Made by a program: the position numbers and the translations under genes | Origin: an uncultured Lachnospiraceae bacterium | Lineage (GTDB): Bacteria; Bacillota_A; Clostridia; Lachnospirales; Lachnospiraceae | Length of the DNA stretch: 28,633 nt | Assembly: GCA_947175285.1 (NCBI GenBank) | Contig: CAMWMM010000011.1 | Coordinates: forward strand, 1 to 28,633 | Direction: 5' to 3' | Shown: positions 15,669-23,702 of the stretch, one piece after another | How the letters are laid out: each line of letters begins with the position of its first letter | Position numbering within the stretch: position 1 is the stretch's first letter | Notes under the pieces: model-generated | Database searches by the model: none | Seen by the model: only the letters and a program-made list of their open reading frames with translations | Told to the model about the DNA's origin: nothing

Positions 15669-17303
15669 GTGGGAAATAAAAGATTCAAAGATCCGATTTA
15701 TGGATATATTGAGATAAAAGAAGACTTGGTTTTGCAGGTGGTGGATACGGCGGTGTTCCAGCGCCTGCGTGATATTATACAGACCAGTTATTCACCGCTA
15801 TATTCTTCAGCGGTACATAATCGATTCGTACATTCCATCGGCGTATATCATTTGGGGAAAATAGCTGCAGAAGCGTTTCATGCTGAAATAGAAGACAAAT
15901 CACGGTATATTTCACAAGATATTAATCAGTATATTAAGATTTTTGAATTGGCATGTCTGTTGCATGATGTAGGACATGCGCCTTTTTCACATACGGGAGA
16001 AAGGTTTTATTTGTTTGGAGGAGAGCGAAAACAACTGCATGAAAAAATCATTGATTTGACTAATGATGCCGGACTGGGAAAAGAGATTGATGATAAAGCA
16101 TATAAAGCAGCGCCTCATGAGTTGATGAGTGTGATTATATCCTTACAAGCATTTTCGGATATTATACCGGAGAAAATGCGTTCTTTCTTTGCCAGATGTA
16201 TTACCGGTTATAAGTATACCCATGATATGAATTCCGATAAGAGTTGTATGAACTGTTTGATTGAACTGTTAAACTCAAAAATTATTGATGTGGACAAAAT
16301 GGATTACCTTATCAGGGATTCTTATGTAACGGGATTTGATACGGTAGCCATTGATTATATCCGGTTATTAAATAGTATATGTGTTGAGGAGAACCAGGAA
16401 AATTATAAAATATGCTTTAACAAGTCGGCGGTCAGTGTAATAGAAAATGTAGTATATGCGCATGATGCAGAGCGAAAATGGATTCAGAATCATCCAACGG
16501 TATTATACGAAGCATATATTATTGAAAATGTCATGCAGCAGGTCATTGAACAAAAATTAAAATCTGAAAATTTGTCGGAAGCATTTTTGTCAGTTGATGG
16601 GGTAGATATTGATGGAGCCGGGAAAATCAGACTGATAGGAGATTCAGATATTATATATTTGATGAAAAATCTGGAGGACGATAGACTGGCTGAAGAATAT
16701 TATAACAGACGATGCCGGAAGCATCCATTGTGGAAGACAGAAGCCGAGTTTCAGGCAATTTTTCAAGGCGAGGAAACCAGGCTTGAACATATAGAAAAAG
16801 AGTTCATTGAATTAAAAAAGTACCTGAACGCTCTTGGTCTGCCTTTTATCATTAATGACAGGGCTTTGCAAGCAGGACGGACTGAAATACAAGAAATTAA
16901 AGAGAAAATGCGAAATGCTGATGAAAATGAAAAAGAAAGATGGAAGGCGACTTTAGAAAAAAATGAAGTACATATTAAATGGTTAGAAGTTTTTCAAAAG
17001 TTTGCACAGAAAAATAAAGATAAATTGGATTTTGATTTTCTGATAATTTATGCAGACCAATTTAACAGTGGATTCAGAAAACAGGAATTCGGCAATATAG
17101 AAATAATTTTTCCGGAGCTACAGCACCCGTGCGCTTTTAAAAGCGTATCTAACGTATTAACATCTGAAAAGAGTAAAGGGGATAAATTCTTTTTTGTCTA
17201 TTATACAAGGAAAACTGATGATGAAATCCCATCAATTATGGATTTGGTAAATGATATGCTTAGCTTATCAACAAATGCAGTGGTTAGTAGCCGGCTTAAG
17301 TAA
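15669..17303 (+). CDS. HD-domain phosphohydrolase, SAMHD1/dGTPase-like
   Basis: A 544-residue protein with a GTG start, eight bases after AGGAG. The metal-binding HD signature is complete: H55 in NRFVHSIGVYHL, H99-D100 in LLHDVGHAPFSH, and the distal Asp in IIDVDKMDYLIRD (205-216). FQRLRDIIQTS before the first His is also typical of SAMHD1/dGTPase enzymes, which cut dNTPs to deoxynucleoside and triphosphate. The C-terminal 200 residues are charged, with a helical and possibly coiled-coil part (about 370-450), and are unassigned. The gene interrupts the sugar cluster and has its own promoter with DnaA boxes, so it is probably not a sugar enzyme. Roles in dNTP pool control or phage defence are both possible; substrate unknown. 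Confidence 0.85.
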   Translation: MGNKRFKDPIYGYIEIKEDLVLQVVDTAVFQRLRDIIQTSYSPLYSSAVHNRFVHSIGVYHLGKIAAEAFHAEIEDKSRYISQDINQYIKIFELACLLHDVGHAPFSHTGERFYLFGGERKQLHEKIIDLTNDAGLGKEIDDKAYKAAPHELMSVIISLQAFSDIIPEKMRSFFARCITGYKYTHDMNSDKSCMNCLIELLNSKIIDVDKMDYLIRDSYVTGFDTVAIDYIRLLNSICVEENQENYKICFNKSAVSVIENVVYAHDAERKWIQNHPTVLYEAYIIENVMQQVIEQKLKSENLSEAFLSVDGVDIDGAGKIRLIGDSDIIYLMKNLEDDRLAEEYYNRRCRKHPLWKTEAEFQAIFQGEETRLEHIEKEFIELKKYLNALGLPFIINDRALQAGRTEIQEIKEKMRNADENEKERWKATLEKNEVHIKWLEVFQKFAQKNKDKLDFDFLIIYADQFNSGFRKQEFGNIEIIFPELQHPCAFKSVSNVLTSEKSKGDKFFFVYYTRKTDDEIPSIMDLVNDMLSLSTNAVVSSRLK

Positions 17304-17363
17304 TCATATAACACACAAATACCGGAAAAGGGCAGTATTAATAAACAGGAGTGTACAGAGATT

Positions 17364-18425
17364 ATGGCAGAAAATATCAGAATGGACTCCCATAAGTTAA
17401 TATATCATCCAGAGGCAGTAGCACGTTGGCTTGGTGGGGAGAATATTTATCCGATTGAAATTGAGATATCGCCAAGCGGCGCCTGTAATCATCGTTGTGT
17501 ATTTTGTGCGGTAGATTATATTGGTTATCAGCCGGCATTTTTAGATAAGGATATTATATTGCGGGATATTAAGCAGATGGCGACAAAAGGTCTGAAAAGT
17601 GTTATCTGCTCTGGTGAAGGTGAGCCTTTGCTAAATAAGGATATGCCGGATATAGCGAATGGGATTAAGGCATGTGGTGTGGATGTGGCAATGAGTTCTA
17701 ATTGCGCTTTGTTCACAAAGGAAAAAGCCGAAGAATGCCTTGGAGCATTTACTTGGATACGTTTCAGTGTTGCAAGTATGGAAGAGGAGTCTTATGATAA
17801 AATACAAAGAGGAAAGAGCGGAGATTTAGGACGGGTTAAAGAAAATCTGTCAGATGCGGTAAGAATTAAAAAGGATAGAAAATTAACTACAACATTGGGT
17901 GTTCAATGTTTGCTTTTACCGGATAATATGCGCCAGTTGCCTGATATGGCGAAGCAGCTACGGGAAATAGGGGTAGATTATTTAACAATAAAGCCGTATT
18001 CACAGCATTTGCACAGTGAGAATAAGTTTGAAATCGATTATGATGAAATGCTTGATTTGGAGAAAGAAGTGAAGCAATATACATCTGACGACTTTTCTAT
18101 CTATTTTCGGGCGAATGCGATGAAAAAGATGCACCATGAAAAATGTTATAAACAATGTTATGGATTGCCTTTTATGACGCATATTGATGCGAAAGGGAAC
18201 GTATGGCCTTGCGTAGCGCATATTGGAACGGAAGAATTTTGTTACGGGAATATTTACGAATGGTCATTTGAAGAAATTTGGGAAGGCACAAGGCGGCAGG
18301 AAATTATAAAAAAATTAAATGCACTTGATATTAATAAAATATGTAGGGAAGCCTGTAGATTGGATGAAATTAATAAATATTTGGACGAGCTAAAACATCC
18401 GGGAGAACATGTGAATTTTATTTGA
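17364..18425 (+). CDS. Radical SAM enzyme with SPASM-like C-terminus
   Basis: A 353-residue radical SAM protein. C41-x3-C45-x2-C48 binds the iron-sulfur cluster that cleaves S-adenosylmethionine, and SGEGEPLLNKD is the SAM-contacting Gly-rich motif. The C-terminal part has more Cys (CYKQCYG, VWPCVAH, CREAC) as in SPASM/twitch domains with auxiliary clusters. It ends with HVNFI. The next gene encodes a related enzyme with the same Cys positions and a nearly identical end. Both stand before an FkbM methyltransferase and a split transketolase, so a radical step on a sugar or sugar nucleotide is likely. Peptide modification is the alternative, but no precursor peptide is seen. The ATG follows AGGAG at long spacing (about 12 bases). 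Confidence 0.85.
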   Translation: MAENIRMDSHKLIYHPEAVARWLGGENIYPIEIEISPSGACNHRCVFCAVDYIGYQPAFLDKDIILRDIKQMATKGLKSVICSGEGEPLLNKDMPDIANGIKACGVDVAMSSNCALFTKEKAEECLGAFTWIRFSVASMEEESYDKIQRGKSGDLGRVKENLSDAVRIKKDRKLTTTLGVQCLLLPDNMRQLPDMAKQLREIGVDYLTIKPYSQHLHSENKFEIDYDEMLDLEKEVKQYTSDDFSIYFRANAMKKMHHEKCYKQCYGLPFMTHIDAKGNVWPCVAHIGTEEFCYGNIYEWSFEEIWEGTRRQEIIKKLNALDINKICREACRLDEINKYLDELKHPGEHVNFI

Positions 18426-18438
18426 TAGGAGAATGATA

Positions 18439-19509
18439 ATGGAGAAAGCGACACCTTATAGTAATTTGAAAATATTTGCTCATGCACAAGCACTTAATGA
18501 TATTAATGAAGGAAAAAGAATAGCTCCGATTTATATTCGTATTAAGCCTACCAACTATTGTAATCACAAATGTTATTATTGCAGTTATGCAGATAGTGAA
18601 TTGGGCCTACGTGATTCTGTAAACAGGCAAGATCAGATTCCTTGGGATAAAATGCAGGAAATTATATCTGATATTGCTAGTATGGGTGTAAGGGCAGTTA
18701 CATTTAGTGGTGGTGGAGAACCATTAGTATATCCATATATAGTTGAAACAATGCAAAAAATTTTAGATGCAGGTATTGATTTGTCAATCATTACAAATGG
18801 ACAGCTATTAAAAGAGGAAAGAGCAGAGGTATTGGCAAGCGCTAAGTGGGTCAGAATTTCCTTTGATGCTGCAGATGCAGAAACTTATGCAAAAGTAAGG
18901 CAATTACCATTAGAGGCTTTTAACGAGGTGTGTGATAATATTTATCAATTTTCCAAGATAAAACAAAGTAACTGTGAACTGGGAGTTAACTTTGTTATCA
19001 ATCATGAGAATGCGCATCAGACATATGAGATGGCAAAAATGATTAAAGATTTAGGAGTTAATCATATTAAATATACGGCGCGTGTTACTAAAGATTTATT
19101 TGAATATCATCAACCATTTAAGGAAAATGTGATAGAACAGATTCATCGGGCGAAGGAGGATTTAGAAGCTGAAGGCTTTAGAGTTATCAATAAATATGAA
19201 GGTGATTTTGATTCGGCGTTAGTATTTCATCGCTGTTACGATAAATGTTTTGTTAATAGAATTTTCACAGTAATCGCAGCAGATAGCAAAGTGTACTTTT
19301 GTCATGATAAGGCATATGTGAAAGAAGGAATGGTAGGTGATTTAAAAAACCAGTCATTTAAAGATTTGTGGTTTTCAAAAGATGTTATAAGAAGATATCA
19401 GGAATTTGCTCCACAGAAAGAATGCAATCATCACTGTGTTTATGATGATAGAAATGAGTTATTAAATACATTTTATAGTTTAGACAGAAATCATATTAAT
19501 TTTATTTAG
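18439..19509 (+). CDS. Second radical SAM enzyme, paralogue of the preceding gene
   Basis: A 356-residue radical SAM protein with C41-x3-C45-x2-C48, the same numbering as its neighbour once the start is set at ATG 18439. That start lies seven bases after AGGAG, while ATG 18433 lies only one base after it. SGGGEPLVYPY is the SAM-binding motif. C-terminal cysteines occur in HRCYDKCFVN, VYFCHDK and KECNHHCVYDD, a SPASM-like pattern richer than in the first enzyme. The last residues are NHINFI. The two are related but clearly diverged, so they may catalyse successive or alternative steps, or form a heterodimer. The substrate is unknown. Confidence 0.85.
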   Translation: MEKATPYSNLKIFAHAQALNDINEGKRIAPIYIRIKPTNYCNHKCYYCSYADSELGLRDSVNRQDQIPWDKMQEIISDIASMGVRAVTFSGGGEPLVYPYIVETMQKILDAGIDLSIITNGQLLKEERAEVLASAKWVRISFDAADAETYAKVRQLPLEAFNEVCDNIYQFSKIKQSNCELGVNFVINHENAHQTYEMAKMIKDLGVNHIKYTARVTKDLFEYHQPFKENVIEQIHRAKEDLEAEGFRVINKYEGDFDSALVFHRCYDKCFVNRIFTVIAADSKVYFCHDKAYVKEGMVGDLKNQSFKDLWFSKDVIRRYQEFAPQKECNHHCVYDDRNELLNTFYSLDRNHINFI

Positions 19510-19548
19510 ATTGTAAATAAAATTAAGGATTAAATTAAGGGTATAAAA

Positions 19549-20670
19549 GTGAAAATGAAAAAAATAGTAAAAGATAATATACCAAGTGAATTATATCAAT
19601 CTATGGTAGTTTTATATGGTGGGGGAATAACTTGTAGACGAATACTTGAACTATTGAAACCATATCAAATAAATATATCATATATTATTGACGACGATAT
19701 TAATAAATGTGGATCAAAAATAGAAAATATTGAAATTATTTCCTATGAAAAATTTGAAGATATATGCAATCAATTTAATAGAGTTTCAGTTATTTTAACG
19801 TCTATATATGGGAAATTGATTTTGGGGAGATTAAATGAAGTAGAGAATATAGATGTTTTTGAAATGTATAATTGGTTAGATAATGTTTATAGATTGAATT
19901 CTCTTGTAGGTGGACTTGATGATGAAGGTAGGGTAAAACTTTTTAAAAGAGAATGTCTATTGTTAGCAAATAAGTTTATTGATGCAGAGTCACGAAAAGT
20001 ATTGGAGGGCTTATGTACATACTTAGATACAAAAGATTCCAATATTCTTAGTGATATTTGTACAGAACATGAACAGTATTTCATTCCAGAGGTATTATCG
20101 GTACTTTATGAACCGCTGTCTTTAGTGGATGGAGGCAGCTATATGGGAGAATTATATCAAGCTATAAAAAATTATAATATAAACTTAGAACGGTGGTATT
20201 GTTTTGAGGCAGATGAAGATAACTATAATAAATTATTGTTGCAATCTTCTAAAAATGAATTAGACGGAATACAAGTGTGTATAAATAAAGGATTGTGGAG
20301 TAAAGAAGGGATATTGTATTTTGATGGAGATAAGGATACTTCTTCAAGGATAGTTAGCTACAAAACTAATAATCAGATAGAAGTACTTTCTTTAGATTCT
20401 TACTTTGAAGATAAATATTGTAATTTTATAAAAATGGATATAGAGGGAGCAGAATATCCTGCGTTGTGTGGAGGTATAAAAACGATTAAACGAGATAGGC
20501 CGATTTTAGCCATCTCTATTTATCATAGTTTAGAAGATTATTATAGAATTCCAAATTATTTAATGAGAGAATTGCAAAATTATCATTATTGCATTCGCCA
20601 TCACGCTTTGATTTTTTCGGAAACAGTTTTATATGCTATTCCGAATGAATTGTATCATAAGGCGAAATGA
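19549..20670 (+). CDS. FkbM-family methyltransferase with an extra N-terminal domain
   Basis: A 373-residue protein in two parts. Residues 17-60 read like a Rossmann-type nucleotide-binding unit (VVLYGGGITCRRILELL, then YIIDDDINKCGS), as found in front of several sugar-modifying enzymes. The C-terminal half is an FkbM methyltransferase: LVDGGSYMGE (about 192-201) for SAM binding, WYCFEADEDNY, and FIKMDIEGAEYPAL near 298-310. FkbM enzymes usually methylate hydroxyl groups, so an O-methylated sugar or glycan end is expected. The start is GTG 19549, eight bases after AAGG; ATG 19555 is the alternative. By eye the gene is more AT-rich than its neighbours, which may reflect separate acquisition. 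Confidence 0.82.
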   Translation: MKMKKIVKDNIPSELYQSMVVLYGGGITCRRILELLKPYQINISYIIDDDINKCGSKIENIEIISYEKFEDICNQFNRVSVILTSIYGKLILGRLNEVENIDVFEMYNWLDNVYRLNSLVGGLDDEGRVKLFKRECLLLANKFIDAESRKVLEGLCTYLDTKDSNILSDICTEHEQYFIPEVLSVLYEPLSLVDGGSYMGELYQAIKNYNINLERWYCFEADEDNYNKLLLQSSKNELDGIQVCINKGLWSKEGILYFDGDKDTSSRIVSYKTNNQIEVLSLDSYFEDKYCNFIKMDIEGAEYPALCGGIKTIKRDRPILAISIYHSLEDYYRIPNYLMRELQNYHYCIRHHALIFSETVLYAIPNELYHKAK

Positions 20671-20718
20671 GGAACATATGATAATATAATTATATGAGCT
20701 TATGGATGAGGGAAAAAT

Positions 20719-21540
20719 ATGGAGAAAATAGAAGAGATAGCAAGAGATATAAGAAAGAAAATTTACAAAATTGCACATTTTGCAGGTGGCGGGCATATGG
20801 GAGCTTCTTTTTCTATGGCTGATATTATCAGTGTACTATATTTCGATGATATATTGAAATATGATTCGTCTAATCCTAATTGGGAAGAAAGAGATAAATT
20901 TGTTTTAAGTAAAGGGCATGCAAGCTATGCTTTGTATGCAGCACTTGCAAAGGCGGGATATTTTCCGGAAAGTGAATTAAGGAATGTTGGACAAGTCGGC
21001 TCGAAGTTGGGTGGACATCCAAAGATGCATGAAATTCCCGGTGTAGAAGCATCTACCGGAGCATTAGGACATGGATTGTCATATGCAATAGGAATTGCTT
21101 ATGCTAATAAAGTAGATGATAGAAAGAGCCATGTTTATGTAGTGCTTGGGGATGGTGAATGTCAGGAGGGATCTATCTGGGAAGGGGCGCTGTCAGCGCC
21201 AACGTTAGAGTTGGATAATTTGACGGTTGTTGTAGATCATAACAAACTTCAAGCAATGGATGATTTAGAAAATATTGTACATATGAAGCCTTTTGCTGAT
21301 AAATGGAAAGCTTTTGGATGGAATGTAGTAGAGATTGACGGACATAATTATGCTGAAATTAAGGAGGCATTATTGACCAGACAGAAGAGAAGACCGACAT
21401 TGGTAATAGCTAATACGATAAAGGGAAAAGGGGTTTCTTTTATGGAGAATGTTCCGATTTGGCATTATCGTATGCCAAACGAACAAGAATTACCAATTTT
21501 GATGGAAGAATTGGGACTCTTAGAAGAAGATTTAAAATAA
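20719..21540 (+). CDS. Transketolase, N-terminal (TPP-binding) subunit
   Basis: A 273-residue protein matching the N-terminal third of transketolase. GGGHMGASFSMADI and SKGHASYALYA are typical of the family, and GDGECQEGSIWEG with VVDHNKLQ forms the thiamine-diphosphate and metal site. The C-terminal subunit is encoded six codons downstream, so together they make an alpha2-beta2 type enzyme that moves a two-carbon ketol unit. In a glycan cluster this could build or shorten a ketose, or add a two-carbon branch to a keto sugar. It could also simply supply sedoheptulose 7-phosphate for the heptose genes. GAGGG precedes the ATG. Confidence 0.88.
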   Translation: MEKIEEIARDIRKKIYKIAHFAGGGHMGASFSMADIISVLYFDDILKYDSSNPNWEERDKFVLSKGHASYALYAALAKAGYFPESELRNVGQVGSKLGGHPKMHEIPGVEASTGALGHGLSYAIGIAYANKVDDRKSHVYVVLGDGECQEGSIWEGALSAPTLELDNLTVVVDHNKLQAMDDLENIVHMKPFADKWKAFGWNVVEIDGHNYAEIKEALLTRQKRRPTLVIANTIKGKGVSFMENVPIWHYRMPNEQELPILMEELGLLEEDLK

Positions 21541-21558
21541 AGAAGGGTGCAGAAAAAA

Positions 21559-22470
21559 ATGAGAACAGCATATTTGGATACCTTGTATGATTTGGCAAGT
21601 AAGGATAAAAGAGTATATGCATTGATATCTGATAATGGTGCAATTGTGTATGATAAATACAGACAAGATTTAGCTGCACAGTATTTAAATTTAGGTATAT
21701 CGGAAGCAAATATGTTAGGTGTGGCGGCCGGTATGGCAAGTTGTGGGAAAATACCGTTTGCTTATACGATAGGAGCTTTTCTTGCATATCGCGCCTTTGA
21801 GTTTATTAGAAATGATATTTGCTTGCAGAAGCAAAATGTTAAAATTGTCGGAACCGGTGCGGGTGAAGTTTATAGCGCATTAGGGCCGACACATCATTCA
21901 ACAGAAGACTTGGGGGGGCTGCGTTCTTTACCTAATTTAACGATTTTGTGCCCGGCAAGTCCTTTGGAAGTGAAAAAGGCTACGGTTGCATCCTATGAAT
22001 ATGATGGACCGGTTTATCTGCGCCTTGGAACTAATAAGGAATCTGAAATATATAGTGAAGATTATGCATTTGAAATTGGTAAGGGAGTAACTGTAAAAGA
22101 GGGAAATGATGTCACTTTAATTGGTACAGGCAGCATTCTTAATGACATATTAAAGGCAGCTGAATTGCTAGATAAAGAAGGAATTCAGGCAAGAATAATT
22201 AATATCCATACGATTAAACCAATTGATAAAGAAATTATTTTGCGGGCAATAGAAGAAACCGGGAAAATAGTTGTGATAGAGGATCATAATATTATCGGTG
22301 GATTGGGCAGTGCAGTGGCAGAAGTAATAGCAGAGTCCGGACGAGGAGTACAGTTTAAACGTTTGGGCTTGCATGGATTTTCAAGCGGATATGGCACATA
22401 TGCGCAGGTGAAGGAAATGAATGGCATTGGAGTAGAAAAAATATGTCATGAAATCAAAGAATTGTTTTAG
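21559..22470 (+). CDS. Transketolase, C-terminal subunit
   Basis: A 303-residue protein matching the middle and C-terminal domains of transketolase. LGISEANMLGVAAGMAS carries the Glu that activates thiamine diphosphate, and GPTHHSTEDLGGLRSLPN carries active-site His residues. The last domain (from about 180) starts VTLIGTGSIL. I chose ATG 21559, eleven bases after AGAAGGG; GTG 21547 lies inside that site. A run of seven Gs codes for the Gly-Gly of EDLGGL. It pairs with the preceding N-terminal subunit, and both are full length, so the split is an arrangement known in the family and not a frameshift. Confidence 0.88.
   Translation: MRTAYLDTLYDLASKDKRVYALISDNGAIVYDKYRQDLAAQYLNLGISEANMLGVAAGMASCGKIPFAYTIGAFLAYRAFEFIRNDICLQKQNVKIVGTGAGEVYSALGPTHHSTEDLGGLRSLPNLTILCPASPLEVKKATVASYEYDGPVYLRLGTNKESEIYSEDYAFEIGKGVTVKEGNDVTLIGTGSILNDILKAAELLDKEGIQARIINIHTIKPIDKEIILRAIEETGKIVVIEDHNIIGGLGSAVAEVIAESGRGVQFKRLGLHGFSSGYGTYAQVKEMNGIGVEKICHEIKELF
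21912..21918 (+). repeat. Run of seven G inside the transketolase C subunit
   Basis: Seven consecutive Gs in an AT-rich gene encode Gly-Gly within the active-site region EDLGGL. A slip of one base would break the protein early. It is shorter than the two runs of eight downstream and may be no more than codon choice. Confidence 0.5.
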
Positions 22471-22486
22471 TGAGGAGTAATTATAT

Positions 22487-23149
22487 ATGGCATATATTGA
22501 TTTTGTATCAGAATTACACAAAGCAACAAAGCGAGATTACATTGGACGTGTAACTAGTGATGATAAGGCTGAATGTGCAAAAGTAGCAAAAGAGTATGGA
22601 TATGATTATTGGGACGGAGATAGAAAGTATGGCTATGGCGGCTATCGTTATGATGGCAGATGGAAAAGCGTTGCACAAAAATTAGCCGAGCATTACCAGT
22701 TAAAACCGGGACAAAAGGTATTAGATGTAGGATGTGGTATGGCCCATCTTTTGTATGAATTAACACAGGTAGTGCCAGGGATAGATATATATGGTATTGA
22801 TATCTCACAATATGCACTAGAACATGCAAAAGAAGAAGTGCGTAGTAAATTACAATATGGACAGGCGCAGGATATCCCTTTTGGAGATAATAAGTTTGAT
22901 TTAGTAATTTCTTTGACAACTCTGCACAACTTGAAAGTATATGATTTGAAAAAAGCAGTACAGGAAATAGAGCGTGTCAGCAAGAAAAATAGTTATATTA
23001 TGGTGGAATCTTTCCGCAATGACAGAGAAGAAGTAAATATGTTGTATTGGCAGCTTACTTGTGCAAGCTATTATTCAGTGGATGAGTGGGAATGGCTGTA
23101 TAAAGAGTGGGGATATACAGGCGACTATAGTTTTATTTTCTTTGAATGA
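22487..23149 (+). CDS. Class I SAM-dependent methyltransferase
   Basis: A 220-residue methyltransferase with motif I VLDVGCGMAHLLYEL near residue 83 and the acidic ribose-binding loop in GIDISQYALEHA. These are followed by AQDIPFGDNKFDLVISLTTLHNL, the usual post-II and motif IV pattern. The N-terminal 60 residues carry a Tyr/Gly-rich stretch (YDYWDGDRKYGYGGYRYDG) common in methyltransferases that act on sugar nucleotides or their keto intermediates. It follows the transketolase by 16 bases, with GAGGAG at good spacing. The acceptor is unknown; C-, N- and O-methylation are all possible. Confidence 0.85.
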   Translation: MAYIDFVSELHKATKRDYIGRVTSDDKAECAKVAKEYGYDYWDGDRKYGYGGYRYDGRWKSVAQKLAEHYQLKPGQKVLDVGCGMAHLLYELTQVVPGIDIYGIDISQYALEHAKEEVRSKLQYGQAQDIPFGDNKFDLVISLTTLHNLKVYDLKKAVQEIERVSKKNSYIMVESFRNDREEVNMLYWQLTCASYYSVDEWEWLYKEWGYTGDYSFIFFE

Positions 23150-23159
23150 GGTAATTTGA

Positions 23160-23702
23160 ATGCAAAAAGAAGTATATTTTAATCAAGAAAGTTTAATTAG
23201 AATAAATAATCAGGTCATAAATAATTTGAAAAGGGCTGCAAAAGAAAATCATAGTGGGAAATATAGGTTATGCATGCAACATAGCGCACAAGATAATTTA
23301 CATGAAATGTTCATTGTCCGAAGTAAAGATGATTATGGAAGACCAGATAAGCATTTGTATACAACAGAATCGCATACAATTGTGGATGGAGCAATGTTAG
23401 TGATTCTTTTTCAAGATGACGGACAAATACGAGATGTTTTTGAATTATCTAGGGAGCATTATCATACCTATCGAATTGATCCCAATATTTATCACATGCA
23501 AATACCTCTTACGGAGCAGGTAGTTTATTATGAAGTTAAACTGGGACCGTTTACAGAGGAAAGTAATATTTTTCCTGAGTGGAGTCCGGAACCAAAAGAT
23601 ACTGAAAAAGTAGTGGCATTTATGAAAGAGATAAAAGAAAAAATACTACAGTTTCAACTGGAAAATGGAGATAAAGAGGAGCAAAAATATGATACCATAT
23701 AG
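23160..23702 (+). CDS. wbuC: WbuC-family cupin protein
   Basis: A 180-residue protein matching the WbuC family of cupin-fold metalloproteins found in O-antigen and capsule loci. KHLYTTESHTIVDGAMLVILF is the first cupin motif, with metal-ligand His and Glu, and IYHMQIPLTEQVVYYEVKLGPF holds the second His and the diagnostic end of the domain. FPEWSPEP closes it as in the family. The biochemical role of WbuC is not established to my knowledge; sugar modification or regulation have been suggested by location. It overlaps the following aminotransferase gene by 14 bases, which ties it to that amino sugar. Confidence 0.8.
   Translation: MQKEVYFNQESLIRINNQVINNLKRAAKENHSGKYRLCMQHSAQDNLHEMFIVRSKDDYGRPDKHLYTTESHTIVDGAMLVILFQDDGQIRDVFELSREHYHTYRIDPNIYHMQIPLTEQVVYYEVKLGPFTEESNIFPEWSPEPKDTEKVVAFMKEIKEKILQFQLENGDKEEQKYDTI

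Noticed and set aside
17364..19509. Radical SAM pair as a RiPP (modified peptide) system
   Set aside because: No short Cys- or Gly-rich precursor frame with a ribosome binding site, no RRE-type protein, and no peptidase or transporter nearby.
20719..22470. A single transketolase gene broken by a frameshift
   Set aside because: Both halves have their own start and ribosome binding site and end at natural domain borders, as in known two-subunit transketolases.
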